62,831 nt of DNA from Bacteroidota bacterium (GCA_022561875.1 JADFQJ010000014.1:1-62831); one strand, 5' to 3'; shown: positions 1 to 8,275, counted from the stretch's first letter. The notes: generated from the letters alone by a model not told the origin. Program-made: numbers and translations.

Positions 1-1344
1 GACTGTTCCCTCCAGGCGAGTTGCCAGTTTCCACAAACGCTGAACTTGCGGATCGGTGTCGACAAGCTTCTTCAACTCGGGCACTTTATTGTAGGCGGCT
101 TCAAGCGTTATCTTGAGTTCGTCGGGAATTAGTTTCGCCAGCCGATCCACTTCGGCATAGGGCATGCCCATTACGCGGCCGACGTTGCGCACCACATTTT
201 TGGCCAGCATCCGGCCGAAGGTGATGATCTGGCTTACGTTGTCTTCGCCATACTTCTCCCGGCAGTAGTCGATGATTTCCTCACGCCGGACATAGCAGAA
301 ATCGATGTCGAAGTCGGGCATCGAGACACGTTCGGGATTGAGAAAACGTTCGAAATACAGGTCCAGTTCAATGGGGTCGACATTGGTGATCTTCAGGCAA
401 TAAGCCACAATTGAGTTAGCGCCGCTGCCACGTCCGACATGATAAAACCCCCGGTTCATTGAATAGCGGATAATGTCCCATGTGATAAGGAAGTAAGAGG
501 AAAAACCGAGCTTATTAATAATCTTAAGTTCATGTTTTATACGCATTGCAGCTTCAGTATTTTCTTTTCCGTACCGGTAGTCCAGTCCATCCGTTGCCAG
601 CTTCTCTAACAACAAGCGGTCATCTTCCGCACTTCCTGTAAAGGTCTTTTTGTTTTTATTTGATCTGTAGTCAAAATCAAATGAGCATTCGGCTATGATC
701 TTTTCGGTGTTTCGAATGATATCCGGATAATCATCAAAAGGTTTTACCAATTGGTCGATTTGCAAAAGTTCATCTTCAGGATGTGCGCACTGGTGCGGCT
801 CAAGCTTGCTGAGCAGTGTATTATGGTCAATTGCCCGTAGATGACGATGCATCTCATAACCTTCTTCATCTGTAAAAGTTGCATTTTGCAGAATGACCAT
901 CTTCGGCCGGGGAAGCCTTGAAGAAAATAACTTTCGTACATCATGAGGAGGGATGCCTATAAATTCATTGTCTCTCAAATTGTCAGGTAATTTTGAACCA
1001 AGCTGATAAATAACCCATACATGCTCAAAAACCGGAGCAAACCGGGGTAGGGGAGTGCCCGATAGATTATGCCGGCTCAGAAAGCTGTTGAGTTCTCTGA
1101 AACCTTCATTATTTTTAGCCAAACCAATATATAGCTGTTGGTCTCTGTTACGGAAATCAATACCGGGAATGGGATGTATCTCTTCTTTCCAGCATGCCTT
1201 CACGAAGTCAGGTATCCCAGTGGAATTGTTGATATCAGTGAGGGCTATAGCCTGAATTCCTCTCCGGGCCGATTCTTTTACAAGATCCTCTACCGAAAGC
1301 GTTCCGTAACGCAGACTGTAATATGAATGTGCATTTAGATACAT
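1..1344 (-). CDS. dnaE: DNA polymerase III alpha subunit, second (DnaE2-like) copy, 3' end outside window
   Basis: Reading complement from an ATG at 1344 gives 448 uninterrupted codons that run off the window. The start MYLNAHSYYSLRYGT is the PHP-domain opening of a C-family replicative polymerase. The nucleotide-binding VGRGSGANSIVAY stretch (about residue 305-320) and the catalytic motif MPDFDIDF (about 340) follow. The ATG lies 39 bp after the dinB stop on the same strand, so the two are probably co-transcribed. A DnaE beside DinB and a LexA-like regulator is the layout of SOS mutagenesis cassettes, so I infer an error-prone role; the main replicative DnaE is the alternative. The first ~480 bp of the window (its distal part) are clearly GC-richer than the rest of the gene. 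Confidence 0.9.
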   Translation of the reverse strand, partial: MYLNAHSYYSLRYGTLSVEDLVKESARRGIQAIALTDINNSTGIPDFVKACWKEEIHPIPGIDFRNRDQQLYIGLAKNNEGFRELNSFLSRHNLSGTPLPRFAPVFEHVWVIYQLGSKLPDNLRDNEFIGIPPHDVRKLFSSRLPRPKMVILQNATFTDEEGYEMHRHLRAIDHNTLLSKLEPHQCAHPEDELLQIDQLVKPFDDYPDIIRNTEKIIAECSFDFDYRSNKNKKTFTGSAEDDRLLLEKLATDGLDYRYGKENTEAAMRIKHELKIINKLGFSSYFLITWDIIRYSMNRGFYHVGRGSGANSIVAYCLKITNVDPIELDLYFERFLNPERVSMPDFDIDFCYVRREEIIDYCREKYGEDNVSQIITFGRMLAKNVVRNVGRVMGMPYAEVDRLAKLIPDELKITLEAAYNKVPELKKLVDTDPQVQRLWKLATRLEGTV

Positions 1345-1383
1345 TTTTATTACTTAATTAAGTCATCATAACTGTTCAGTGCC

Positions 1384-2682
1384 TTAAGTTTGGAATCTCC
1401 TGTTTAGTATTTTATTGGTAAACCATTGTTCCATACGGATTTTTTCTTCCGCATCAGCCTGTGCTTTTGCTTTCAGAAAAGTTTCAGCTTCAGCCGGGGT
1501 TTTTATCCCTACAGCTCTTCTGATTGCATGTTTCCCGAACCTGTTGCGCAATTTGTCCATAGTCAGGTACAGGCTCACCATTTCGGGCGTATCTTCGAAC
1601 ATATTAAGTTGCTGAGCTCCGTTCACCAGGTGGCTGAAACGCACACCGATAAGGCGTATCAACATTCTGCGATGGTACAACCTCCTGAACAGTTCCCTGG
1701 CAGTTTCTATCAATACATGATCGAATGAGGTGTACGGTATCCATTTCTGAAGGGTGTGCGTATCGAAGTTGGAGTACCTGATCTTCACTGTTACGCATGA
1801 TGTGAGTTTTTGTTTTTTCCTCAGTTCATACCCAATTTTTTCTACCATAGTCACCAATGTCTGATTCAATTTGACAATATCTGTGCTGTCTTTTTCAAAA
1901 GTACGTTCTGTGCTTATAGCTTTTCGCTCGGAGTAACGGATTACCGGAGTTGTGTCAACCCCATTGGCCTTTTTCCAGATGGTGATCCCATTTTTCCCAA
2001 GCAGACGTTCCATCATATCTAAGGGTATTCTGCTCAGTATTTCTATGGTAGATACTCCCATGGAACGCAACATGTGAAACGTTTTATTTCCTATCATGGG
2101 TATCTTCCTGATGGACAATGGGAAAAGAAATGGTTTCACCCTTTCGCCGGGTATTTCAAGTTCTCCGTTGGGTTTGGCTTCGCCGGCAGCGATCTTCGAA
2201 ACTGTCTTGTTTATTGATAATCCGAATGAAACAGGAAGCCCGGTATTCCTGATAATATCATTACGCAATTCTTTTGTCCATGTCAGACATCCAAAAAAGC
2301 GATCCATCCCCGTAATATCAATATAATGCTCATCAATTGAAGCTTTTTCGTACACCGGCGCTTTCTCTGCAATAATGTCTGTAACCATATGTGAATACCG
2401 GCTGTATAGTTCCATATCGCCACGAATTACCAGTGCATCAGGGCACAGATTTCGGACCATTTTCATGGGCATAGCCGAATGTATACCGAATTCCCTTGCT
2501 TCATAGCTGCAACCGGATACTACACCACGATCGGAAGCGCCTCCGATAACCACAGGCTTTCCTTTCAGTTTGCTGTTCTTCAGCCTCTCGACTGATACAA
2601 AAAAGGTATCCAGGTCAAAATGCACAATATTCCTGCTTCCTGTTTCCATTAAAAAAACATTCTCAAAAATTTGTATTTTCAA
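1384..2682 (-). CDS. dinB: Y-family DNA polymerase IV (DinB)
   Basis: A translesion polymerase of 432 residues. It has the palm motif HFDLDTFFVSVE (first catalytic Asp) and SIDEHYIDITG (catalytic Asp-Glu), followed by thumb and little-finger regions. QLNMF near residue 357 resembles a beta-clamp-binding motif. An internal Met (METGSRNIVHFDLD, codon at 2649) is the better start, because family members begin only a few residues before the HFDLD motif. The gene leads a probable dinB-dnaE operon and is preceded by two tandem palindromes (2701-2738) that look like damage-regulated operators. Nothing in it is broken. Confidence 0.93.
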   Translation of the reverse strand: MKIQIFENVFLMETGSRNIVHFDLDTFFVSVERLKNSKLKGKPVVIGGASDRGVVSGCSYEAREFGIHSAMPMKMVRNLCPDALVIRGDMELYSRYSHMVTDIIAEKAPVYEKASIDEHYIDITGMDRFFGCLTWTKELRNDIIRNTGLPVSFGLSINKTVSKIAAGEAKPNGELEIPGERVKPFLFPLSIRKIPMIGNKTFHMLRSMGVSTIEILSRIPLDMMERLLGKNGITIWKKANGVDTTPVIRYSERKAISTERTFEKDSTDIVKLNQTLVTMVEKIGYELRKKQKLTSCVTVKIRYSNFDTHTLQKWIPYTSFDHVLIETARELFRRLYHRRMLIRLIGVRFSHLVNGAQQLNMFEDTPEMVSLYLTMDKLRNRFGKHAIRRAVGIKTPAEAETFLKAKAQADAEEKIRMEQWFTNKILNRRFQT

Positions 2683-2700
2683 GTTCTTTAATATATTTTT

Positions 2701-2715
2701 GATTAGAATATAATC
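2701..2715. promoter_or_regulatory. Operator-like palindrome 1 upstream of dinB
   Basis: GATTAGAATATAATC is an inverted repeat of 7-nt arms around one central base, with one mismatch. It lies 18 bp upstream of the annotated dinB start and is centred 23 bp from a second, perfect copy. Its location between dinB and the divergent XRE-S24 regulator makes it a likely site for that regulator; this is inference. Confidence 0.6.
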
Positions 2716-2723
2716 ATTTTTTT

Positions 2724-2738
2724 GATTATAATATAATC
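2724..2738. promoter_or_regulatory. Operator-like palindrome 2 upstream of dinB
   Basis: GATTATAATATAATC is a perfect palindrome: arms GATTATA and TATAATC around a single A. With the copy at 2701-2715 it forms a tandem pair about two helical turns apart (23 bp), as expected for cooperative binding of dimeric repressors. Confidence 0.65.
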
Positions 2739-2790
2739 ATTTCTCATTATATTGCAAAAAATATGGAAAGAAATGGCGATTAGTAAATAT

Positions 2791-2900
2791 TCCCCCTCTT
2801 AATCTCCCCCCAGGGGGAGACATAGTTGTTCCGTTTTTTGCAGGGAGGCACAGGGAAAAACATTAGTTGTCCCCCTCTTGAGGGGGATTTAGGGGGAGGA
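2791..2900. repeat. C/G-tract inverted repeat in the dinB-regulator spacer
   Basis: Two C-rich arms (2791-2811 and 2871-2886) each face G-rich partners. The second is a perfect hairpin, CCCCCTC-TT-GAGGGGG (2871-2886), followed by ATTTAGGGGGAGG. It stands out in an AT-rich spacer and could be a REP-like element or a bidirectional transcription barrier. I see no coding potential. Confidence 0.55.
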
Positions 2901-2943
2901 AAAAAGTTAGTAAATTATTAATAACAAACAAAAAACAATTATC

Positions 2944-3747
2944 ATGCATTTCAGTAATAATATTAAATTCTTAAGGAAACGGCGTGGCCGCACTCAGGAT
3001 GACGTTGCACATACTCTTACTATAAAGCGTTCAACCCTCAGCGGTTATGAGAATGGAGTTGCATACCCGAACATTGCTACCCTGCTGGTTTTTTCCAAAT
3101 ATTTCAATATCTCAATCGATACACTTATCAGGGTGGATATTGGTAACCTTTCGGAAAGTCAGCTAAGGCAGCTTGAAGGAGGATATGATGTTTATATTAA
3201 AGGAAGTAAATTGCGGGTATTGGCTACAACTGTTGACCCTGAAAACAATGAAAATATTGAACTTGTACCCGAAAAAGCCAAGGCAGGATACCGGACAGGA
3301 TATGCGGATCCTGAATTTATCTCAGAGCTGCCTACATTCAAACTACCATTTCTATCAAAGGAACGTAAGTACAGAACATTTCATCTGAAAGGTGATTCTA
3401 TGCTGCCTATACCTGACGGTTCCTGGGTTACAGGAGAGTATATACAGGACTGGAGAGATATTGTTAGCGGACATGCATACATTGTTTTTACTATTGATGA
3501 TGGAATTGTATTTAAAATCATCGAGGATTTGGTAAAAGAAAAACAAGTCCTGAGATTATATTCACTGAACCCTATTTACGAGCCATATGATGTTCATATT
3601 AACGAGGTGAAAGAAATATGGAAATTTGTGAATTATATCAGTAACGAAGTTCCTGATCCTATGATTCCGGAAAGCCATCTGATTTCAACTGTTGCAGGAT
3701 TAAAGCAAGACATGGAAAGGCTTAAATCCCGTTTAAAAGAGGACTGA
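2944..3747 (+). CDS. XRE-family HTH / S24 LexA-like self-cleaving repressor
   Basis: A regulator of 267 residues. An N-terminal HTH (about 6-60, with a TLSGYENGVAYPN recognition region) is joined to a C-terminal S24 peptidase fold. The catalytic Ser is in HLKGDSMLP (Ser152) and the Lys in GIVFKII (Lys191). An Ala-Gly bond at 114-115 (KAKAGY) fits the autocleavage site used by LexA and phage repressors. It is divergent from dinB-dnaE, and the tandem palindromes near dinB are probable targets. I infer an SOS-type switch: RecA-stimulated cleavage would derepress dinB-dnaE. No similar palindrome is visible next to its own start. Confidence 0.88.
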   Translation: MHFSNNIKFLRKRRGRTQDDVAHTLTIKRSTLSGYENGVAYPNIATLLVFSKYFNISIDTLIRVDIGNLSESQLRQLEGGYDVYIKGSKLRVLATTVDPENNENIELVPEKAKAGYRTGYADPEFISELPTFKLPFLSKERKYRTFHLKGDSMLPIPDGSWVTGEYIQDWRDIVSGHAYIVFTIDDGIVFKIIEDLVKEKQVLRLYSLNPIYEPYDVHINEVKEIWKFVNYISNEVPDPMIPESHLISTVAGLKQDMERLKSRLKED

Positions 3748-3868
3748 CAATAGTGAAAAAGTCGAAGAGTCGAAATGTCTAAAGGTCGAAGGGTGGAAGA
3801 AAAAGGATTGAGAAATTGTATTGCAGTTGTCGGTTACTTGGGTGCATTAGAGAGAAGAGGGTGTTCAA

Positions 3869-3925
3869 AACTCACTTAACCACTCAACTTACTCAACTAG
3901 AACAAGCTCCGTGCAAGCCCGGTGA
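3869..3925. repeat. Fragment of mosaic intergenic repeat (CTCAACTTACTCAAC vocabulary)
   Basis: This non-coding spacer contains ACTCACTTAACCACTCAACT and CTCCGTGCAAGC. The same words recur, often in the opposite orientation, near 36.8, 39.1, 49.1, 51.0 and 54.9 kb. Confidence 0.5.
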
Positions 3926-3969
3926 AATTCGCAATTGGAATATTCCTGGTATATATTATCGGTAGAACC

Positions 3970-5088
3970 TTATAATTTCAACAAACCTTTAACGTAGTCA
4001 GCAATGGCAATACATGCAGTAAGTCCCGGCGATTCAATACCCAACAGGTTTACCAGTCCCGGCAGGTTCCTGCTGCTTTCTTCACGAATGAGAAAATCCC
4101 TGACCGGATCACCCGGTTTTTGCAACTTAGTCCTGATCCCTGCCTGATCAGGTGTAAGGTCTTCCGGCTCAAGGAACGGGAGGAATGGTTTTACTGTTTC
4201 AAAGAAGTCTTTGGCATGAGTGGGGTCAACAAGCAAGTCACAGTTGTCATCAGCTAGGTATATTGCATTAGGCCCGAGTTTTAGTCCACCACCCAGATCA
4301 ACTGTAGTATGGATCCCCAAACCAACCGTGTTTTGTTCAGGAACAGGATAGATCAGACCATTTACATATTTATTTTTACCATTTCCTACACCAAAATATT
4401 CACCTTTCCAGTAATATACCCTGTAATCAGGATGATCAATTCCAAAACAGACGGCAATTTTACCGGCTTCAAGTCCGGCTGCGTTTACGATTTTTTTTGT
4501 CGAGAAATCAAATTTTTGTTTGTCAGCATCAATTAGTTCAACCTTGTAACCGTCTTCAATTCTCTTAATACCAACAACTTCAGTCCCGTAGACCATCTGC
4601 GAACCACCAATAACCGCATCTGCTTCAAGCTGTTTCATCAGGCGATGAGAATCAATTATTCCTGATGTTGGAAAGTATAATGCCATGTTTGTATTTACAT
4701 AAGGTTCAAGCTCACTGACTTCATCCTGCTCAATAATCCTTCCATCCATTACACCATTGTCCTGCGACCTCTTCAGAATTTCGAACAGCCGCTGCTCTTC
4801 ACCTAAGTTTGTTGCTACAATAAGTTTTCCACATTTTCGGTAAGGAATATCATGTTTGTTGCAATATGCATATATCTTTTCTTTTCCTTCCAGGCACAGC
4901 GTCCCTTTAAGTGATCCTGGCTGGTAATAAATACCTGAATGTACCACTTCACTGTTCCTGCTGCTGGTTTCCTGTCCGAATGTACTGTTCCGCTCAATAA
5001 CAAACACAGGACCGTTGCAATCACACAGAGCTGCAGATACAGCCAGACCAATTACACCGGCACCAATAATTGTAACTTCTGCATCCAT
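3970..5088 (-). CDS. lhgO: FAD-dependent L-2-hydroxyglutarate oxidase/dehydrogenase (LhgO type)
   Basis: A flavoenzyme of the DAO fold, 372 residues. The N-terminal Rossmann motif is IIGAGVIGLAVSAAL. Next comes the SSRNSEVVHSGIYY stretch characteristic of the L-2-hydroxyglutarate oxidase group, and the C-terminus has a substrate/FAD region with GIRTKLQ and the ESPGLT end. The family oxidises L-2-hydroxyglutarate to 2-oxoglutarate and passes electrons to the quinone pool. It is transcribed alone, downstream of tRNA-Lys and its terminator. Substrate is assigned by motif only; other DAO-family 2-hydroxyacid oxidases are possible. Confidence 0.8.
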   Translation of the reverse strand: MDAEVTIIGAGVIGLAVSAALCDCNGPVFVIERNSTFGQETSSRNSEVVHSGIYYQPGSLKGTLCLEGKEKIYAYCNKHDIPYRKCGKLIVATNLGEEQRLFEILKRSQDNGVMDGRIIEQDEVSELEPYVNTNMALYFPTSGIIDSHRLMKQLEADAVIGGSQMVYGTEVVGIKRIEDGYKVELIDADKQKFDFSTKKIVNAAGLEAGKIAVCFGIDHPDYRVYYWKGEYFGVGNGKNKYVNGLIYPVPEQNTVGLGIHTTVDLGGGLKLGPNAIYLADDNCDLLVDPTHAKDFFETVKPFLPFLEPEDLTPDQAGIRTKLQKPGDPVRDFLIREESSRNLPGLVNLLGIESPGLTACIAIADYVKGLLKL

Positions 5089-5116
5089 TAAATAATTGCT
5101 ATTATTATTGAGAACA

Positions 5117-5142
5117 AAAGCCCCGGTGATTATCAGGGCTTT
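5117..5142 (-). terminator. Rho-independent terminator after tRNA-Lys
   Basis: AAAGCCC (5117-5123) pairs with GGGCTTT (5136-5142). On the minus strand the stem ends in GGGGCTTTTG, directly downstream of tRNA-Lys. Confidence 0.7.
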
Positions 5143-5147
5143 AAGTG

Positions 5148-5220
5148 TGATTCAGCTGGGTCTCGAACCCAGGACCCCATCCTTAAAAGGGATGTGCTCT
5201 ACCAACTGAGCTACTGAATC
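5148..5220 (-). tRNA. tRNA-Lys (anticodon TTT)
   Basis: The complement folds as a complete cloverleaf. The acceptor GATTCAG (5220-5214) pairs with CTGAATC (5155-5149), with A as discriminator. The D-arm reads TAGCTCAGTTGGTAGAGC, the anticodon stem CATCC/GGATG encloses CTTTTAA (anticodon TTT), and the T-arm is CTGGG-TTCGAGA-CCCAG. CCA is not encoded, so it must be added after transcription. Confidence 0.97.
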
Positions 5221-5339
5221 GTTAGATTGTCCGCAAAAGTAATACCATTATTTTTATATGCAAAAGGTTTATATGGTTTTTTTCTAACATGTTTTTCCTG
5301 AATATTTTTAGCTTTGTATTGTCAGTTAATATCCAGACA

Positions 5340-6158
5340 ATGAAGTATCTTTTTAAGAATAAAGTTGCTATCGTAACAGGATCTTCTTCGGGAATAGGAC
5401 TCGCTACCGCACGCCTCCTGGCTGAGAAAGGTGCAAAGGTTGTGCTGGCTGCAAGAAATAAAGAGAAACTGGACGAGATTGTAAAAGAACTCAAAGAAAA
5501 TGGGACAAATGTTTTTGCTGTTAAAACTGATGTAAGTTCAGAGCAAGACTGTAAAAATCTGATCGAAGAAACCGTTAACCATTACAAAGCTATTGATATT
5601 CTCATCAATAACGCGGGAATTTCTATGAGGGCATTGTTCAAGGATGTTGACCTGGGAGTGATCCGTACATTAATGGAAGTAAATTTTTTCGGCACTGTAT
5701 ATTGTACCAAATACGCTCTCCCTTACCTGATGGAGGCAAAAGGATCTGTCATAGGAGTGTCGTCAGTTGCAGGGTTTCATGGTATGCCGGGACGAATAGG
5801 TTACTCAGCATCAAAACATGCAATGCATGGATTCATGAATTCCCTTCGAATTGAAAATCTAAAAACCGGCCTTCATGTTATGTTGGTAATCCCGGGGTTC
5901 ACAGCATCAAATGTTAGAAAGTCTGCTCTGGTTGCCGACGGATCAGTTCAGTGTGAGTCTCCCCGGAAGGAAGGTAAAATGATGATGCCTGAGGAAGTTG
6001 CAAAAGCTATTTTAAAAGGGATACGAAGAAAGAAAAAAAAGGTACTTCTTACTTTTTTAGGAAAGGGTTCTGCAATTATGCAAAAATGGTATCCCTCATA
6101 CCTTGACTGGCTTTTTTATTATCACCTGGCAAAAGAACCCGATTCCCCCTTTGAATAG
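5340..6158 (+). CDS. Short-chain dehydrogenase/reductase (SDR family)
   Basis: I chose the ATG at 5340 (MKYLFKNKVAIVTG, 272 aa). The reading frame extends upstream, but SDRs begin just before the first beta strand. TGSSSGIG (about 14-21) binds the cofactor, NNAG is present, and the catalytic Ser (IGVSSVAG) and YSASK motif supply the Ser-Tyr-Lys set. The C-terminus is basic (RRKKKKV) and ends in an aromatic patch, which may associate with membrane. Classical SDRs reduce carbonyls or oxidise alcohols with NAD(P)H; the substrate cannot be told. Confidence 0.85.
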   Translation: MKYLFKNKVAIVTGSSSGIGLATARLLAEKGAKVVLAARNKEKLDEIVKELKENGTNVFAVKTDVSSEQDCKNLIEETVNHYKAIDILINNAGISMRALFKDVDLGVIRTLMEVNFFGTVYCTKYALPYLMEAKGSVIGVSSVAGFHGMPGRIGYSASKHAMHGFMNSLRIENLKTGLHVMLVIPGFTASNVRKSALVADGSVQCESPRKEGKMMMPEEVAKAILKGIRRKKKKVLLTFLGKGSAIMQKWYPSYLDWLFYYHLAKEPDSPFE

Positions 6159-6407
6159 TATTTTTTAAATCCCGGAAACCAGTTATTCAAACAACAAATA
6201 ATTTGTAACTAATCAGTTCTTAAAGTGAACTAAAGTTAAGAGTGCCTGAAAATATTAAGGACGGATATATTAAGTATATTAAGGAAAACAAAGTAAGGTG
6301 AGTTGGTGAGTAAGGAGAAGGCACTTTAGGCATTTCTTTTATCAGGCATTTTAGGCATTTCAAACTTGAGGCACCGAATAGTAACAATAATTTAATATCT
6401 CCATCTT

Positions 6408-6824
6408 ATGTATTCAGCAGAAACTCAATTAAGGGTAAGGTATGGCGAAACAGACAAAATGGGTATGGTATACTATGGAAATTATCCGCTTTATTTTGAA
6501 GTAGGACGTACCAACCTGATGAGGGACCTCAATTTAACATACCGTTCGATCGAGAATAACGGAATTGTACTCCCGGTTACTGAACTGAGTATTAAATATC
6601 ACTATCCGGCCGGTTACGACGATCTTCTAACAATAAAAACTACTATTCCGGTAATGCCTTCAGTAAAAATACTTTTTAATTATGAAATCTTTAACGATGA
6701 CGGAAAGCTGGTTGTTACAGGGAATACGGTACTGGTTTTTATGAATGACAAGACAAGAAGACCTACACGACCACCGGAAGATTTTATCGAAAAAATTAAA
6801 CCCTTTTTCCAACAAAGTCTGTAA
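6408..6824 (+). CDS. Acyl-CoA thioesterase, 4HBT / YbgC-like hot-dog fold
   Basis: A protein of 138 residues with the family signature RVRYGETDKMGMVYYGNYPLYFEVGR; the usual catalytic Asp/Glu region is GETD. Such single-domain hot-dog enzymes hydrolyse short or aromatic acyl-CoA thioesters in the cytosol. It is transcribed alone after a 249-bp spacer that holds only short direct repeats (a twofold TAGGCATTT word). The specific substrate is unknown. Confidence 0.85.
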   Translation: MYSAETQLRVRYGETDKMGMVYYGNYPLYFEVGRTNLMRDLNLTYRSIENNGIVLPVTELSIKYHYPAGYDDLLTIKTTIPVMPSVKILFNYEIFNDDGKLVVTGNTVLVFMNDKTRRPTRPPEDFIEKIKPFFQQSL

Positions 6825-6896
6825 TGGATCATATCATGATTCGTCTGTATGATAGTAATGTGATTAAAACTGTTGTACATTTTAAATTAATGAATC

Positions 6897-7655
6897 ATGA
6901 AAAAGTTAAGCTTAATTGTTTTGGTTTTTGTTTTTCCGCTGCTTGTCTTTTCACAGCATCAAACGGTAAATAAATTATTTGAAAAGTATGCCGGAAAAGA
7001 AGGTTTTACAACGGTCTATATTTCCAAGAACCTTTTTAAAATGATTGGAGAAATGAACCTGGATGATCCTGATACAGATGAACTGATAGATAAGCTTGAA
7101 GAGTACAGGAGTCTGGAAGCTTTTGCAATGACTGTCACAAGGAACCATTGCCTGGATAAGATCAGGACAACACACACTGAGCAGGAGATGTTTACCTATT
7201 TCCATGCCGGTGGCAAGAATGAGATACCTGACCAGAGACTTGAAAGCAAGATTATGAATGCTGTTGAGGGAGCAGAACAGGAAGCAGTAAAACGATTTGC
7301 CGGCCGGAAAAAGATCCTGTATATAGTAAGCAGCGCTGCTGCTGTAGTGGCAATACTTATAGTCTCATATTTTGCTTTTATTTTCAGTCCTTCCATGCAG
7401 GATACTTATAATAATCCGGAAATTGCCTATCTGCAGGCAAAAGAAACTCTATTTTATGTGTCGGCAAAACTTAATGAGGGAACCGAAAATCTACAGGCAC
7501 TGTCTGAATTCGATAAAGCAACCAGTCAATTAAGCAATATTTCCAAGATAGAACATGGCACCAGAAGTATCTACACTTTCTCTCTTTTTGGATCAGGGAT
7601 TAAAGGATTGGAAAATTTATCAAGAATAAATAATCCTTTTGAATACGATGATTAA
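6897..7655 (+). CDS. Chimeric protein: DUF4252 N-terminus + ECF sigma fragment + membrane protein
   Basis: One open frame of 252 codons contains pieces of three unrelated families. Residues 1-69 are a signal peptide plus a DUF4252 start (KLFEKYAGKEGFTTV, nearly identical to the next gene). Residues 72-98 read EAFAMTVTRNHCLDKIR, which is the end of region 2 of an ECF sigma factor. From about 105 on it is a sigma-operon membrane protein with one TM segment (139-163). In related Bacteroidota, sigma factor, membrane protein and DUF4252 are adjacent genes, so an in-frame deletion or rearrangement probably fused them. A function is doubtful. Confidence 0.75.
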   Translation: MKKLSLIVLVFVFPLLVFSQHQTVNKLFEKYAGKEGFTTVYISKNLFKMIGEMNLDDPDTDELIDKLEEYRSLEAFAMTVTRNHCLDKIRTTHTEQEMFTYFHAGGKNEIPDQRLESKIMNAVEGAEQEAVKRFAGRKKILYIVSSAAAVVAILIVSYFAFIFSPSMQDTYNNPEIAYLQAKETLFYVSAKLNEGTENLQALSEFDKATSQLSNISKIEHGTRSIYTFSLFGSGIKGLENLSRINNPFEYDD

Positions 7656-7705
7656 CAGTAACTGATATTGGATAAAATATTTAACTACTTAATTAATTAA
7701 ATGAT

Positions 7706-8236
7706 ATGAAAACAAAAAAAGGAATTGTAACGCTTATCCTGATTCTAATATCATTGAATACAATAGCACAAAAGAATCCGGTTGATAAGCTTTTTGAAAA
7801 ATATGCCGGCAAGGATGGATTCACTACGATATCGATATCCAGCAAAATGTTCAGTTTGTTTTCTGATATGGAAGCCGGCGATGATGAATTTAACAAGATG
7901 ATAAACAATATCGAAAGCATTAAAATCCTGGCAACTGATAATGAATCATTACTCGATCCTGATATCAATTTTTATGACGAGATCATGGCAGAGCTTTCGA
8001 TGAAAGAATATGAGGAACTTATGGTGGTGACAGAAAAGGATCAGAACGTAAAATTTCTTGTAAAAGAGGAAGGAGATAAGATTGTTGAATTGTTGCTGGT
8101 TGTGGGCGGGAAAAGAAATAATGCACTGATTTCAATAAGAGGCATTATTGATCTTAAAAATATTTCCAGACTCTCAAAATCCATGAATGTACAAGGGCTT
8201 GATAAACTGGAAAAAATTGATGAAAAAGATCATTAG
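7706..8236 (+). CDS. DUF4252 domain-containing secreted protein
   Basis: A 176-residue protein with a Sec signal peptide (MKTKKGIVTLILILISLNTIAQ). It is a full-length DUF4252 protein: KLFEKYAGKDGFTTISIS near the N-terminus, a central acidic region, and a C-terminal LLVVGGKRNNALISIRG strand region. DUF4252 proteins usually sit behind ECF sigma factors in Bacteroidota and have no known biochemical role. This is the only intact copy of three at this locus. Confidence 0.75.
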   Translation: MKTKKGIVTLILILISLNTIAQKNPVDKLFEKYAGKDGFTTISISSKMFSLFSDMEAGDDEFNKMINNIESIKILATDNESLLDPDINFYDEIMAELSMKEYEELMVVTEKDQNVKFLVKEEGDKIVELLLVVGGKRNNALISIRGIIDLKNISRLSKSMNVQGLDKLEKIDEKDH

Positions 8237-8275
8237 GTTATTTAAATAAAACCAATCTGGAAAAATATATAAAAA

